A stretch of DNA of 64,000 nt from Galaxea fascicularis (GCA_948470475.1 OX419343.1:24686069-24750068); one strand, 5' to 3'; shown: positions 36,101 to 44,500, numbered from the stretch's first letter. The notes: generated by a model not told the origin, from the sequence alone. Translations and numbers: made by a program.

Positions 36101-37981
36101 CAGGGAAAGATTTCCACACAGCCCCATACATGAAAAAAAAAACGAATAGCGTCGTTTGAGTTTCAAAATGCATGTATAATTAATTTATGGGGCTGTGTGG
36201 AAATCTTGCTGAAAAATGTAACAGAATTCAAGAGCAATATTATTGAGTACAATATTGGCACTATATATAGTTATTTATAGTAAGATAGCGAATTTTCTTC
36301 CTTGAAAAGTTCCTTTTCTTGGATTAATCGGTGACCACAAAAGTTTGCCTTTTTGGATTAGCGTATGACGAAATACGCTATTTCATTTTCCGACTAGTCA
36401 TTGATTCGCGAGCAGAAGAATGCTTTGTCTTTCGGTGGAATCACGATTTTCACTGTCTTAACGACAAACGGCAATAACTGTATTCGTTACAGTCATATTC
36501 AAACATCTCTGTGTTAACTTTGTACCCTGAAACGTACTAAAGCTCTCTAATAAACGTTGTCGTTTGAATATTCTCGCCTTGTAGGCTGGATGATTCTTTC
36601 AAATGTAACTCAGCCATCGAAGCCAACAAACTCTCTCCAGTTAAGAGAAGGAAGACACTGGGGCAAATATAAGGGTAGAATTGAAGGCATTCTCAGACCG
36701 ACCACCGCGAATTTACAGCTACCAAACCATCTTCCGGAGAGTCTTGCGGTTTAATCCCACATTTAAATTACCCAGCCTATAGATAAGCTCGTCATGCTCT
36801 ATAGAAATCCAAAACAAAAGAGAAGAGTACATAAAATGTTCTGATCTCCGTGACGTTGTCGGTCAGGTAACACAAGGGAGTGTCGATAACATTGTTCACT
36901 CGAGTTTGTTAAAAATAGCCGCGGAACATTCATAATTCACAATTTATTGTTATGTCATTGTTAATCATGAAAAGCAAACAAGAACGTGACCACATCTGAA
37001 GGTATTTCATGTGCAAAAAACGCATTTCTAACATTTCTTCATCAATTCCGCTCAAAGGTGTGCCAACGTGTATTGCAACGTGGGGCGAATTTTGTGGTAA
37101 CATTAAATATATACCGACCCTAAAAGCTACCCGCCAAAAATTAAGTCAATTAACAGCAACTTCATGTGAAGTTAGCCGCGAAACGTCCGGTATACACCGA
37201 CCATTTTCCAATAAGAAAGGACACCTTAACTTGAGCGTTGCTCATGTTGTTCGCTAAAACACATCGGAAATTGAACCTTTCAGCAGGAGCGGAATGATCG
37301 ACAACTTTTTGATGTTCAGTTATCGCTGATAGCGGACGTCAATGCAGCTGTTACATACGGCAATTCACAAACGTGTAAACACTTAGAAGTAAAAACATTT
37401 TTTTCGTCCGCCGATGTCAGAAAACCAATTCGTGTAATTTGATTAAGTCTGAGATAAGCCGAAGCGGAGCTGAAAGGAAGAAGATCAACACGCGAGCTAA
37501 CTGTTCGTTCAAATTTACTACACCTATGGTTAGTTTAGGATTGAAAACTTTCAATTGACTCCCATGGTGCCGTCACGTATAAGCCATCGACATTCGAAAC
37601 GGACATGAACATGGACAGATAACAGGTCAGCGAATACGTCCTTCAATCGTGACCCTAGAATTTGGAACACTTTTCTTGTTGACCCTTGCTGTGGTTTTTC
37701 CAAATTTCTCCATAATTATTTGATATTCTACATATTTCGGACAAAAATTATCAAGGCTTCTGCCCGTTTATGTATATATAGAAGGCATGTCATAGCATGA
37801 AGTCGGTTACCTACCATTTGTTTCCACCTCTCTGTGCATGTAGAGCGACGGCATATCCGAAATATTCTCCTGGCGTGCCACTGTAAACGATCGGATCTTT
37901 ACGATCCAAATTAAAGTTAAACACAACTACAAACTGAGACACCACGAAGACCGCCAAGCAAAAGCACCGTTGACTTGCCAT
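2695..37981 (-). CDS. Integrin alpha chain, gene 1 (complete, 31 coding exons)
   Basis: Cell-surface adhesion receptor subunit that would pair with an integrin beta chain to bind matrix or cell ligands. Coding exons in order: 37815-37981, 34738-34862, 33033-33145, 32504-32654, 31940-32071, 30976-31068, 29808-29852, 28826-28941, 28678-28730, 28203-28281, 26692-26809, 26282-26379, 25690-25780, 25309-25354, 24820-24930, 24375-24430, 23058-23230, 22787-22924, 22608-22690, 21570-21709, 21015-21104, 19525-19604, 18564-18647, 6507-6600, 6138-6251, 5927-5980, 5640-5714, 4728-4850, 3917-4009, 3252-3377, 2695-2796. All introns read GT-AG. The product is about 1,053 residues, normal for the family: signal peptide, seven-bladed FG-GAP propeller with three calcium loops, thigh/calf region, dibasic cleavage site, one membrane span and a GFFKR tail. 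No I domain is inserted between blades 2 and 3. The exon lengths sum to 3,163, one base more than a multiple of three. The conflict lies at the exon 19/20 junction. The start was chosen at the ATG that opens a good signal peptide. Confidence 0.93.
3252..3377 (-). other. Gene 1 exon 30, transmembrane segment
   Basis: Encodes a short Thr/Pro-rich stem, then AIWIYVVSALGGLALLAIAG, a roughly 24-residue hydrophobic span ending ALYK. The exon is 126 bp, exactly the length of the paralogous exon at 44937-45062. It ends in phase 0 so that the next exon starts the cytoplasmic tail. Confidence 0.95.
4183..4415. mobile_element. MITE with GGGACCCGTT termini
   Basis: Lies in an intron of gene 1. The left end GGGACCCGTTACCCGAGAGT is mirrored at the right by the inverse of ACTTTCGGGAAACGGGTCCC. 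Both inner flanks carry CCCGAAAC..TTTTCGGGCC stretches. No coding capacity. Terminal inverted repeats this long in about 230 bp indicate a non-autonomous DNA transposon. Confidence 0.65.
5640..5714 (-). other. Gene 1 exon 27, predicted heavy/light chain cleavage site
   Basis: Encodes LRNNSSPTDQAPE followed by EKPKRDVVP. The PKR-D stretch sits where many integrin alpha chains are cut by proprotein convertases just before the light chain. The motif is only dibasic with an upstream lysine, so it is weaker than the RKRR of gene 2. The donor is CCT|GTAAAT, chosen because it keeps phase 0 with exon 28; reading on reaches a stop. Confidence 0.7.
7443..7450. repeat. Left 8-bp target-site duplication of hAT-type element
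   Basis: GTTATAGC immediately before the TAGTGGTGGG terminus. It pairs with TTTATAGC at 15305-15312, matching at seven of eight positions. Confidence 0.7.
7600..8110. repeat. 117-bp tandem array, left subterminal
   Basis: About four and a half units with period 117-118 bp; GCGATG anchors fall at 7735, 7852 and 7970, and the related GCGATT at 8087. Each unit contains GCGAAAATTGCG and a hairpin with 11-bp arms GCGAAAAATCG / CGATTTTTCGC around a nine-base loop. Open frames across it are repeat translations, not genes. Confidence 0.9.
8175..8476. repeat. Tandem duplication, about 148-bp period
   Basis: The segment starting ATCGCAAACAAGCCACTTAA at 8181 recurs at 8329 with a few changes. The second copy runs to about 8476. 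It lies directly inside the left array of the hAT-type element. Confidence 0.85.
8798..8865 (+). other. Candidate coding exon inside hAT-type element
   Basis: A 68-bp stretch between a CCAAATAG acceptor and a GTAAGT donor is open for HPVRSISDKVQRSMAKNNAP. It lies upstream of the four firm exons and could belong to the same gene, but no intermediate exon was found to link it. Support is splice-site shape and open frame only. Confidence 0.25.
9483..11989 (+). CDS. Spliced DUF3987-like gene within the transposon (5' incomplete)
   Basis: Exons 9483-9713, 10501-10659, 11002-11423 and 11765-11989 join in one frame through canonical GT-AG introns. After the two leading bases they total exactly 345 codons including the TAA. 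The first exon reads GLTQPSTALPLI and KGLASRFLWVFPKPV. The third has AAVCLVRLCNFHTAIIAGRE. These resemble the C-terminal half of uncharacterised animal proteins related to DUF3987, a domain found in bacterial primase/helicase-type proteins; this is a memory-based resemblance and is not tested. The C-terminus carries an acidic stretch and a KKRK nuclear-localisation-like motif. The 5' exons were not found, so the gene may be truncated or the start may lie in 8480-9480. Possible roles are a transposition accessory protein or captured cargo. Confidence 0.55.
12231..12236 (+). terminator. AATAAA polyadenylation signal candidate
   Basis: An AATAAA lies about 240 bases after the stop of the DUF3987-like gene, a sensible 3' UTR length. 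No other strong signal is closer. Confidence 0.4.
12240..14250. other. Non-coding interior of hAT-type element
   Basis: Between the DUF3987-like gene and the right array there is AT-rich DNA with only short, overlapping open frames on both strands. None has a recognisable domain or supported splice sites. Confidence 0.4.
14255..15045. repeat. 110-bp tandem array, right subterminal
   Basis: About seven units with an exact 110-bp period. The CTCGAC anchor or a variant recurs at 14335, 14445, 14555, 14665, 14775, 14885 and 14995. The unit alternates TTTTCGTAATTTTCG runs with CTCTCCACCTCCTCTTTTGC. Read inverted, it contains GCGAAAATTGCGAAAA-like words, also present in the left array. Open frames of up to 102 codons here come from the repeat itself. 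Confidence 0.95.
15305..15312. repeat. Right 8-bp target-site duplication of hAT-type element
   Basis: TTTATAGC immediately after the CCCATCACTA terminus. It pairs with the left copy at 7443-7450; the first base differs. Confidence 0.7.
16504..17484 (-). CDS. Class A (rhodopsin-like) G protein-coupled receptor, neuropeptide-type
   Basis: An intronless gene of 326 codons plus stop, nested in intron 23 of integrin gene 1 on the same strand. The ATG at 17484 opens MNTTVNGSSC, an extracellular N-terminus with NTT, NGS and NST glycosylation sites. An open frame extends upstream to 17622 but has no ATG there. Landmarks: GN at 37-38 in TM1, NMAMSD with Asp66 in TM2, Cys98 paired with Cys174 in loop 2, DRF at 122-124 (variant of DRY), CWLP at 256-259 in TM6, and NSAVNPCICF at 293-302 in TM7 (NPxxF instead of NPxxY). 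A basic third loop, RQRRNRK, precedes TM6. The overall pattern is closest to peptide receptors of the NPY/RFamide/tachykinin-like group, but the ligand cannot be told. A 5' non-coding exon is possible. Confidence 0.92.
   Translation of the reverse strand: MNTTVNGSSCSDPLNSTAAKLGQTFAYCLLFVISLVGNSFIGIAVYKTETLRKPVNYFIVNMAMSDLVYPILMYPWKLTQLFGGPYWLFSGALGQASCKLIPVAINVSSLVSIQSLVLIAVDRFRAVVFPFRSPLISSKLCPYFILATWIVAMAICSPFMVANKLVGYRGQHVCLPQWNDAFGESSSPSNYFTAVFVVFFYIPIALLTVLYSIILIKLRSQVIPGEQSAIAEQQRQRRNRKVLKMAIAIVVGFVLCWLPFSVVTLLKYFAWDCKTPCNFSVFRFIASFLSHANSAVNPCICFVFSANYRRGIFTFLKCHQEVLPAE
17605..18047. repeat. Duplicated 5' flank of the GPCR, copy 1
   Basis: Starts inside the upstream open frame of the receptor (CCAATAATTGGCCAAATGAA) and runs about 440 bp. 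The same sequence restarts at 18048 with scattered substitutions, so the receptor's 5' flank has been tandemly copied away from the gene. Confidence 0.85.
18048..18560. repeat. Duplicated 5' flank of the GPCR, copy 2, with inner 112-bp duplication
   Basis: Second copy of the 17605-18047 segment. A 112-bp part beginning ACCAATGTATC is itself doubled (18149 and 18261), so that stretch occurs three times in all. The copy ends against exon 23 of integrin gene 1 at 18564. Confidence 0.85.
18773..19100 (+). mobile_element. tRNA-derived SINE, family 1, copy 1
   Basis: The head has a pol III A box (TTAGCTCAGTTGGTAG) and a B box (GGGTTCAAAACCC), then a body shared with 52813-53193, including ACTTTCTAGTCTTCTCGG and GTGGGACGTTAAAGAAC. 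The tRNA arm is incomplete and followed by the SINE body, so it is not a functional tRNA gene. The 3' boundary is approximate. Confidence 0.75.
19961..20329. mobile_element. MITE with AGGGAGCTTAAGCAACGACG-like ends, copy 1
   Basis: Begins AGGGATCTTAAGCAACGACG and ends with the inverse CGTCGTTGCTTAAGCTCCCT. It is about 370 bp with no coding capacity, in an intron of integrin gene 1. Its neighbour at 20333 is the same family in opposite orientation. Confidence 0.8.
20333..20714. mobile_element. MITE of the same family, inverted copy 2
   Basis: Begins AGGGAGCTTTAGCAACGAGG and ends CGTCGCTGCTAAAACTCCCT. Internal words such as CCAAATTTTAGGTTTTCTCG are inverse relatives of GAGAAAACAAAATTTGG in copy 1, so the pair forms an interrupted palindrome of about 750 bp centred near 20331. 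Confidence 0.8.
21120..21245. repeat. Interspersed repeat, copy 1
   Basis: TTTGGTTTTATCAACGGAG..ACCGTACAGGGATTCTAAA followed by GCTGACGTTTCGAGCG. The same block is present at 59228-59340. It may be the tail of a retroelement such as a Penelope-like element, but no coding part is present to decide. Confidence 0.5.
21570..21709 (-). other. Gene 1 exon 20, one-base frame conflict at its acceptor
   Basis: The exon encodes calf-region sequence ELRVGEDSEMIIRVVAENKA. Exon 19 ends in phase 2 (GAT GA at the GTAAGT donor), so exon 20 should open with one leftover base, but two are present after the only nearby AG. The paralogous gene 2 exon (53203-53344) opens with one base after a phase 2 exon, as required. 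Exon 20 is 140 bp against 142, the only pair whose length difference is not a multiple of three. Confidence 0.75.
22036..22213. mobile_element. Fold-back MITE (GCCATTTCCGAATTACCTC ends), copy 1
   Basis: Almost a full hairpin: GTGCTCATTCTTTCAAATGC / inverse GCATATGAAAGGATGAGCAC around a short centre, with CATTTCCGAATTACCTC ends. The arms have diverged more than in the copy at 27794. Confidence 0.75.
23380..23873. mobile_element. MITE with AAGGTTACTTCCCACCTTC ends
   Basis: About 494 bp bounded by AAGGTTACTTCCCACCTTC and its exact inverse GAAGGTGGGAAGTAACCTT. A TTA/TAA at the edges could be a PIF/Harbinger-type 3-bp duplication. No coding potential. Confidence 0.8.
24990..25170. repeat. Interspersed repeat shared with 44280-44455
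   Basis: Both copies contain GGCGGCCATGTT, CTCTGGGAATTG and ATATGCAAATA/TATGCAAATA, then AACCAATATGGCC and a CACGTGAGT or CACATGAGT stretch. Same order and spacing, moderate divergence. Confidence 0.6.
25390..25551. mobile_element. MITE family CTAATGATCAGTTCCAAGTG, copy 1
   Basis: A short palindromic element. One end reads TTTCCAAGTGGTTGGTGGGT and the other is the inverse of TGATTAGTTCCAAATGAATT; the inner words are TGTGGGAGCCAACGG / CAAAGGACTGGATCTACCC. Other copies lie at 43946, 47171 and 51058. Confidence 0.75.
27150..27366 (-). mobile_element. tRNA-derived SINE, family 2, copy 1
   Basis: Reading on the minus strand: GGTTGGCGCAGTGGTGAGAG (A box), GGGTTCGATTCCCGCAC (B box), body with CTCTGCTCCGAGAGGTTTTT and GTACTCCAGTTTTCCC, and a (TTGAT)n tail at the left edge. 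Further copies are at 31470 and 44455. Confidence 0.85.
27794..27988. mobile_element. Fold-back MITE (GCCATTTCCGAATTACCTC ends), copy 2
   Basis: A well-preserved 195-bp palindrome from TAGGCCATTTCCGAATTACC to GGTAATTCGGAAATGGCCTA. A TA at each boundary is compatible with a TA target duplication, as in mariner-type elements. It lies in intron 10 of integrin gene 1. Confidence 0.85.
28363..28430. repeat. GAT/GAC trinucleotide microsatellite
   Basis: Runs of GATGATGATGATGAT with interruptions by GACGACGAC and GGTGGTGGT, in intron 9 of integrin gene 1. Confidence 0.95.
29094..29325. repeat. GC-rich imperfect inverted repeat
   Basis: Opens GTCGGGGTCCC and closes CTTGGGGACCCTG, with many GGAGCCC words between. 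It is strikingly GC-rich against AT-rich surroundings. It resembles a short DNA transposon but the ends are imperfect. Confidence 0.45.
30305..30805. mobile_element. Possible MITE with AAGGTTACCGT ends
   Basis: TTAAGGTTACCGT at the left and the inverse CACGGTAACCGTTAA at the right, about 500 bp apart. Only short termini match and the interior is non-coding. Confidence 0.4.
31470..31746 (-). mobile_element. tRNA-derived SINE, family 2, copy 2
   Basis: The minus strand carries the B box-like GGGTTCGATACCCGCAC, the body CTGCTCCGAGAAGTTTTT and GTACTCCGGTTTTCCC, and a TTGATTTGATTTGAT tail. The 5' tRNA arm is partly missing near 31746. Confidence 0.8.
35403..35658. mobile_element. MITE with CATAGGCGTACGGGC ends
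   Basis: The perfect 15-bp inverted termini CATAGGCGTACGGGC / GCCCGTACGCCTATG bracket a G-run at the left, a C-run at the right and repeated TTTGGGCAA words. In intron 1 of integrin gene 1. Confidence 0.8.
36108..36206. mobile_element. Very short palindromic MITE
   Basis: Only 99 bp. AGATTTCCACACAGCCCCAT at the left and its inverse ATGGGGCTGTGTGGAAATCT at the right; the centre is AT-rich. Confidence 0.75.
37815..37981 (-). other. Integrin gene 1 exon 1: signal peptide and start of propeller
   Basis: Begins MASQRCFCLAVFVVSQ, a basic residue followed by a hydrophobic run, as expected for secretion. It continues into NLDRKDPIVYSGTPGEYFGY, the opening of the first FG-GAP blade. An upstream in-frame methionine at 38014 would add eleven residues before the signal peptide and is less likely. 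The exon ends at a GTAGGT donor in phase 2 and joins exon 2 to give W-VIVGAP, the usual blade 1 core. Confidence 0.9.
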
Positions 37982-38021
37982 CGACGGTAAGAAAAGTACT
38001 GAATCAACAAACAAAATAATC

Positions 38022-38029
38022 CCTTATAT
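38022..38029 (-). promoter_or_regulatory. Possible TATA-like box of integrin gene 1
   Basis: The minus strand reads GATATAAG about 44 bases upstream of the chosen ATG. The position would fit a core promoter with a short leader, but such strings are common in AT-rich DNA and no transcript start is visible. Confidence 0.2.
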
Positions 38030-38434
38030 CTTCCAAGCTCCAACCAGTGCTGTAATGAGTTAGCAATGAATTAAATCGCTCTAATCACTGATGAGTCTGC
38101 ATTGCATGTACGATAAGAAACGGAAGTGACGTCACGAACCAATCCCAAGGAGGAAGTCAAATGGCGTTCTCTTTCATTTTTACTTCCTACTATTGTTACG
38201 TGACTTCCTTAAAAACTGTTCAGAATCGTGACAAGACATTTTAAAATAATGATGCTCGTTTTGAGAAAATCTATTGAATAATTGATGAGGAAGGAGTGGT
38301 TGTATTTCTTTATGAATAAGCTGTCTCTACATTCACAGAAATACACTATTTAGCTGGCTGGCCTTGCGAAAACGTACTTAAAACTGCAGCCATTTGACCG
38401 GATTGAGGCCAAAAAAATTAAAGAGAACGAACTT

Positions 38435-38744
38435 CAGGGTTCGTACACTTTTGTCGACCAAAAATTCAAGGACTTTCCAAGGCCTTTCAAGGACACATTT
38501 TTCCATTTTTCAAGGACCACAAGAGGGACAAAATCAAGCCAATATAATGCCACATCAGATGCTCAAAGTACAGAGTGCACCGATTTTCATCTCAGATACT
38601 TGTGAAGCTTTGTTGGATAAAATTGGCAACGGATTTCAAGGACTTTCCAGCACCGACTGCAATTTTCAAGGACTTTTAAGGCCTTGAATTTTTATTTTGA
38701 AATTCAAGAACTTTCAAGGACTTTCAAGGCGCGTGCGAACCCTG
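38435..38744. mobile_element. hAT-like MITE with CAGGGTTCGTAC ends
   Basis: CAGGGTTCGTAC at the left and the inverse GTGCGAACCCTG at the right, with GAACTT directly repeated at both edges (38429-38434, 38745-38750). The interior is made of AAGGACTTTCAAGG words. The CAGGG-type terminus suggests a hAT relative. Confidence 0.7.
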
Positions 38745-38947
38745 GAACTTAAAGGAAGGAGAAGGGCGGAAGAAAAACATGGTCACATTCTTACGATTTT
38801 ACAATGGCTAATTCGAAGAATAATGGACGAGGAAAAGCTATTTTAGGCGGAAATATATTTCCACGACATCGTTGTTACTTTGGCAGCCCAAAGCGGAAAG
38901 CTAAAGGAAACAGCTTAGCAGACGTACAAGTGTTGCTGTTGGCCGTT

Positions 38948-39269
38948 TAAGGTCGGCACACACGAGGGGACTAGTCCCTGCGACTAGTCCCTGCGACTTG
39001 TCCCTTGAAGAGTTTACACGAAGGGACTGGTCGCAGGGACAAGTCCCATCGTGTGTGCTGACGAATGGTTTTGAGGGACTAGTCGCAGGGACTTGTCCCA
39101 CTAATTCAAACCAGTTTGAATTCGTGGGACAAGTCGCAGGGACCAAATTTTGGTCCCTGCGACTAGATTTGTCGTAAAAAATGACTAGTTCACACGATGG
39201 GACTTGTCCCCGCAACTTGTTGCAGGGACCAGTCGCAGGGACTAGTCCCCTCGTGTGCGCCGACCTTTA
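38948..39269. mobile_element. Fold-back element rich in GGGACTAGTC
   Basis: TAAGGTCGGCACACACGAGG at the left and the inverse GTGTGCGCCGACCTTTA at the right. The interior repeats GTCGCAGGGAC and its inverse many times, so the whole 320 bp can fold on itself. It lies about 1 kb upstream of the gene 1 start codon. Confidence 0.85.
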
Positions 39270-40390
39270 GGGAAAGAATAAGTTATGCTCGGAGCCGAAA
39301 TGAAAATAAAGCTTATAAATCTTGGATTTGTGAACACTTGACTTCTTTTCAAAATCACTTACAGTTTCAAACATTTTCAACGAGGGAACACTGAGCTTCT
39401 TTTTTGGGTAAATGTTTGGTGCTGTAAGGGAGCGTGCCAGAGGTGTGTTGCGATCTTCATATACCGTATATGTGGGAATAGCAGATCTTAGAAAGGCCTG
39501 TTGGAATTCAAATCGACTGGAGAGTAAACATGCATTTTTCAGCGATAATAAAGCTTAACAATGATAATTCCAAACAGCTTAACACCAACATCAAAATTTA
39601 AATTCTCATCTGTTGCCCCGACACATTTCCTATAGAAGTAGTGGGGAGAAATTGTTAATATATCAAATTCATCTTGTGTGGTCCATTCCTCATGACCACT
39701 GTAAAGGGTTATATCACAAGAAATAATTTGATTCCGATCAATCTTAGGCTTATAAGGGTTACGTAATTTTCCTACACATGGCTCATGCCTCGAATAAAAA
39801 AAAATTCAACATTAAGGCTCAAAAGTTTGATGTTAAACTGCGACTCGCTTGAGAAACAATAAAGCCGGCATGCAACATGTTCGGCGCCCCTAATTTATCA
39901 TGATGTCTGGCTGCTTCAAATCAACTATTAATTTTCTCACCTATTCGCTTCAACTCAAAAGAAATAACAAGAGTCTGGTCGAATGATAACATGACAATCC
40001 TTTACAAATAAATACAATTTTTAATTAAACTACAAAAAATACGGAAATGATTTAATACAAAATAGCAGTTAAATAAAAACATCTAAAAACAATACATTAC
40101 CAAGCTAAATTGAGCTAACCGCTTTAATTCCTATTAAAAATTAAAATAATAATTCGATTCCCCGTGAGCTTTACAAAAGTACCTAGACTACTCTCTTGGC
40201 TATTTAAAACTCAGTCGTAAAAAAATTTAAATGGTCAACATAACCTCCGAAAACAGCGGCTTTTAATTTGTACTTATAAAACTTTTATTGCATAGACAAT
40301 TGATATTTGCGTTCTTAGCAACAAATATATTCACTAATAGACACAATTTTACAAACAAAGAATAGAAACGATGCCGTTATCCCCCGAGGG

Positions 40391-40828
40391 AGAGGGGGAG
40401 GGGGGTACTCTCTTATATGGCCTCAACGAGGACGTACGACCCGATAGGGTATGGTTTTCAGGGTGTTTTGTCCTGGACGGGGTATCGATTTCATTACTTT
40501 CTATCTTAAACAGGGAATCGCTACATGACCCAATGGCTTAAACAGGATAAGCTTCGATGTTTGTTTATAGAAGCCTGACCACAAGCCGCCAGTTATTGGC
40601 GGGTTTCCCTTGACTTTGATAATTACAGCTTATTTCACAACAAAAAGATAAGTGGAAACCGCAGAACGTTGTCGCTGTTTATTTGCGATAGAGATAGGGT
40701 CTGCAAAACCTGAATTCTGTCTTAAACGGGATAGGGAAATGCCAAACAGGGAAACAGGGTCAGGGTTTGAGCACCCAGGCCGCACCTCCCTACCCAAGCA
40801 TCTGTTGAGTACCCCCTCCCCCCCGGCC
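40391..40828. mobile_element. Possible element with GGGGGTACTC ends
   Basis: G-rich AGGGGGGTACTC near 40400 and the inverse GAGTACCCCCTCCC near 40808. Interior words AACAGGG and GATAGGG recur. Boundaries are uncertain because of the G and C runs. Confidence 0.45.
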
Positions 40829-41434
40829 ATTATCAGTTCTCAAATCTTCGCTAGGAAAACAAATTACACACAATTCACATAATGGGGCTGCCTTAATTTT
40901 TCAGTCGTTAAGAACACTAATCACTTACCACTATTGACTGTAACGTTGTTGTTAATCGTAGGTTCTCTCTCTCTCTCTCTCGATTTTTTTATGGGTTTCC
41001 CATTTGATCCCCTAAGTACAAACTGCAGCTAAAACCTTGCATAAACATCAAACTTTGGACAAAATATTTAGAAGATATTATAAAGAAAATAAACTTTACT
41101 TGGCGTAAAAAATGGAAGGATACATTTCCTCAAATAAAAACGTACACAACTCACACATGAGCTGGAATTTCGCTCAAATATGCTACCAAAGTAACATTCA
41201 GTTCGTCTGTTTGGAATGCGAGTGCCGTAGATTAATCCATGCATGTTTTTGCGCCCAGTGAAGGTCACAGCTTGGTAACACTAAATAACAGGTGCTGGAA
41301 TAGTATATGGGGGAGTTTAGAAAGGCTCACGCGCACGGCGCGCCACCTTGCGCCGTATATTACCCCAGCACTTGCATATCAGGCTTCCGTTTATTCTTCG
41401 AGAATACTTGTCTACAAGTTACTTGAGGTAGGTT

Positions 41435-41506
41435 TTATATGGAGGTCATTTCCGCAGTGTCCGGTGCAGAGATGTCCTTTATTTGCTTCCGTTTGAAAAA
41501 CCCAAC
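41435..41506 (-). other. Gene 2 alternative tail exon B (distal)
   Basis: Acceptor TCGTAG, then VGFFKRKQIKDISAPDTAEM and a TAA stop, 24 codons with stop. Phase 0, so it can be spliced straight to the membrane exon ending at 44937. Closely related to tail exon A in the GFFKRK-x-x-KDIS-x-P part but different at the end. Confidence 0.85.
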
Positions 41507-44500
41507 CTACGATACAAGGGAGATAAGGCACGAATTAACCTCTTTTACTATGTTTTATAGAATCAATCATTCTGCAGTTGTTGTGCTCAGTAAGCTGTCT
41601 TTTCACTGGAAACGAGACTGGAATTGACCTCGTTTTCATGCAAACCTCAGTGCTTCTCATTTTGTGAATATGATAATAACATGATTTTCGTGCCAAGTGC
41701 AGCGAGGTTTGCATCAAATCAAGTTCACTCGAAGGGCAGGTCATTACGCAGGCACCCATAAATTGGGTAGTTCAATAAAATCTTGTCAGTATTCGCCCTT
41801 AATTAATGTTCAAGTAACATCTACGAATCGTGTTCCTAGCTCGAAAGAGCTTATTCGCTCGCACGCGATTGGTCTTAACGCATCAAGTGATTGAATATGT
41901 CCCAACTAAAACTGGGGAATATCTGCGAAAAATATTTGAAGGATAATAAATTAAACACAATAGTATCCATTTGGCTCTAAAACTATACTGGGATATTTGT
42001 CCTCGGACATTACCAGTTCCTCGGCGCTCATAGTTTTTCTCGAGCGAACTGTTCGCTTCTCAGAACAGGTAATATACGCGGACAAATATCCGAGCGTATT
42101 TTTGCGCCAAATGGAGACTACTGTCTATACTCTTTATATATGCCATGTTCAGTGAAATGAGTAGAAGCGAGGCTGGAGGTGACCTTGTTTTGATACAGAC
42201 CTATCTGTTTTTCTTGTGTAAAGGTGGACTAGTTAGCATAAGAATAACTCTATTACGTCAGCGTCAGTGACGTAACGTTACAGTCTCGAATGTCACGCAG
42301 CGCCACCTTTCGTCCGTGACAACGCAAACCAAGAGGAGCGATTGCCGGAAAGCAACATGTTTGACAGTTACAGTGCCACAGGAGGTTACGAAATCACCGG
42401 AAATTACTTCTAGTCTACTTTGCAAAAACTACTGAGCTACAAGCCTGTTGAAAGTGATAAACTGAAAACAGCCCAACTACGCGTTACATTTGCTCCAAGG
42501 TGTTCACTGTCCCTCTGAGGTCAGTTATTTAGTGTTCATAGGCACATTCTCTTCCATGGGGCTCGAGATATCCTTTACTCGTTTTCTTTTGAAAAATCCA
42601 AGCTAGAGAAAAAGCAGAAAGAATCACATATTGTGCTGGGTTACCCAACAAATGACCTTGACTGCGATGAATACTGAAGTGGACGTCACTTTCGCGTACA
42701 GCGTTTTGAAAGGAAGATGATTATACGCACTGAGTTTAACAGCTTGTCCCTTAACCTTGACAAATAATCTAAACTTTTGACTGCTTTTAGCCCTCTTACA
42801 AAAAAGTAACATTGAGCTTAAGTGCGTTTTACCCGGAAATTGAGGAGTCGCAAAATACCGCACGCTAAGCGCCAAATGAACACTCGTTGATTAAGCGACA
42901 CCTGAGAACTTTTAAGAATGACTCCGTTGGGTCTCTTAAAGACTAAGATTGAACACCGAACACCGAAGACTGAAGCCGACCACAGACCGAACACCAGACA
43001 CCGAAGATTTTCAGAATCTTGATTAATTTTAGGCCTGTCAAAACTACAAGGTGAAGCCCGGGCCAGACAAGAATGACAACTGCCAGGAATTTGGTTCGGC
43101 ATTTTCTTGATATCGTCGTCATTACATAAAATACTCGCCAACCATAATTTCAAAATCATCACAGAAAGAGTATAGGGAACCGCCTTCGCTATGGAGCTAT
43201 GGAGCTTAAGGTGTTTAAAGGGGTAGGGTGGTAGGGTGCAGGACGGCCAATTGCCCGTTAAATTTATTCTCTATGGAAACCAAGCACCAATGTATAAAAC
43301 AGTTTTCCGATCTTAGTTGACTCAATTAAGTGTAAATTGTTTGACACGTAAATAAGCGCAAGGAAAGGCTAAAAAGAGGTTATCACGAACTGTATTCACT
43401 TGCGACTCCAATTCCGGCTTGAAATTGTTACTCTCTCTATAGTACGTTGGTGCTCTTAAATTATTTAACTGTGCTTTTTTAGTGCATTTAACAGTAACAC
43501 AAAACACATTCTTAAGTTTTAGCTTAAACGTAACAGAGACAAAAGGAAAGCTTAGTGACAACGAGCAAGTGTGATAACGCGTAATAATGTGTGATAACGC
43601 ATGACAACGAAAGAGCAATCTATATAAAACTAAGAGAAACGCTCTTGAAAGAGACGCAGAGAGACAATGCAGATAGGTTCTCAAACCACTGATAATTCTT
43701 GGAGAATCAGCGAATTTCAACTTTCATTCCATAAACGTATCCAGTTCACGGCTCAACTCGTCTCACTGGCAACGATTATGAAATAAAGTGCTGCTTCTCG
43801 TTTTTCAAAGAAAGGTCAGTGGACCATTTCTCAGCTACGGCTCACGGTGGCCGGGAATATTATCCGACGAGAAATGATTTTTTTGTTAAGAATTACGCAA
43901 CCTTTCAAATTATCGACATCAGATTTGAATGTCAATGTCAATCATATTGCTAATGACGAGTTCTGAGTGAATTGTGAGTAGATCCAGTCCTTCGTGGAGG
44001 CAAACGGCTTTTTAAAGACGTAATTTGAAATTCTTATTTTAACCGTTTGTCCCCACAAAGGACTGAATCTACACACAGTTTACTTGGAATTGATCATTAG
44101 CAAAATAGTGTATTGAGAGAAAGTGTGATGGTGTCACTTAAGGACTCGTGAATGATTTTCTCTTTTCCTAGAACGCCTGTGTCATTAAAATGAATAACAT
44201 AGGTAAAGCACTATTTGAGTGCCAATGTATTTCGCACACGATCTGCCAATTGGGGGACTCCATAAGGTGTATTCAAATGAATGACGCCATGGCGGCCATA
44301 TTGGTGTCCCAAAACTAAGAAACGGCGGCCATGTTAGTGTCCCAAATTACACCTCTGGGAATTGCATTCTATTTTTTATGCAAATAGCTTCTTTTTATTC
44401 AGTAAACCAATATGGCCGAAAGGAAAGTCACATGAGTGAAAACACTCTATACAGATCAAATTGGAATTTGGAAATTTGGTTTTGAGGATTTACCGAGGAG

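Larger units (their letters stand above)
37982..41434. other. Intergenic region between the two integrin genes
   Basis: Holds the promoter side of gene 1 and the 3' end of gene 2. No coding gene is visible. It contains three inverted-repeat elements (38435-38744, 38948-39269, 40391-40828) and a CT microsatellite at about 40965-40981. Any minus-strand polyadenylation site for gene 2 would lie left of 41435. Confidence 0.6.
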
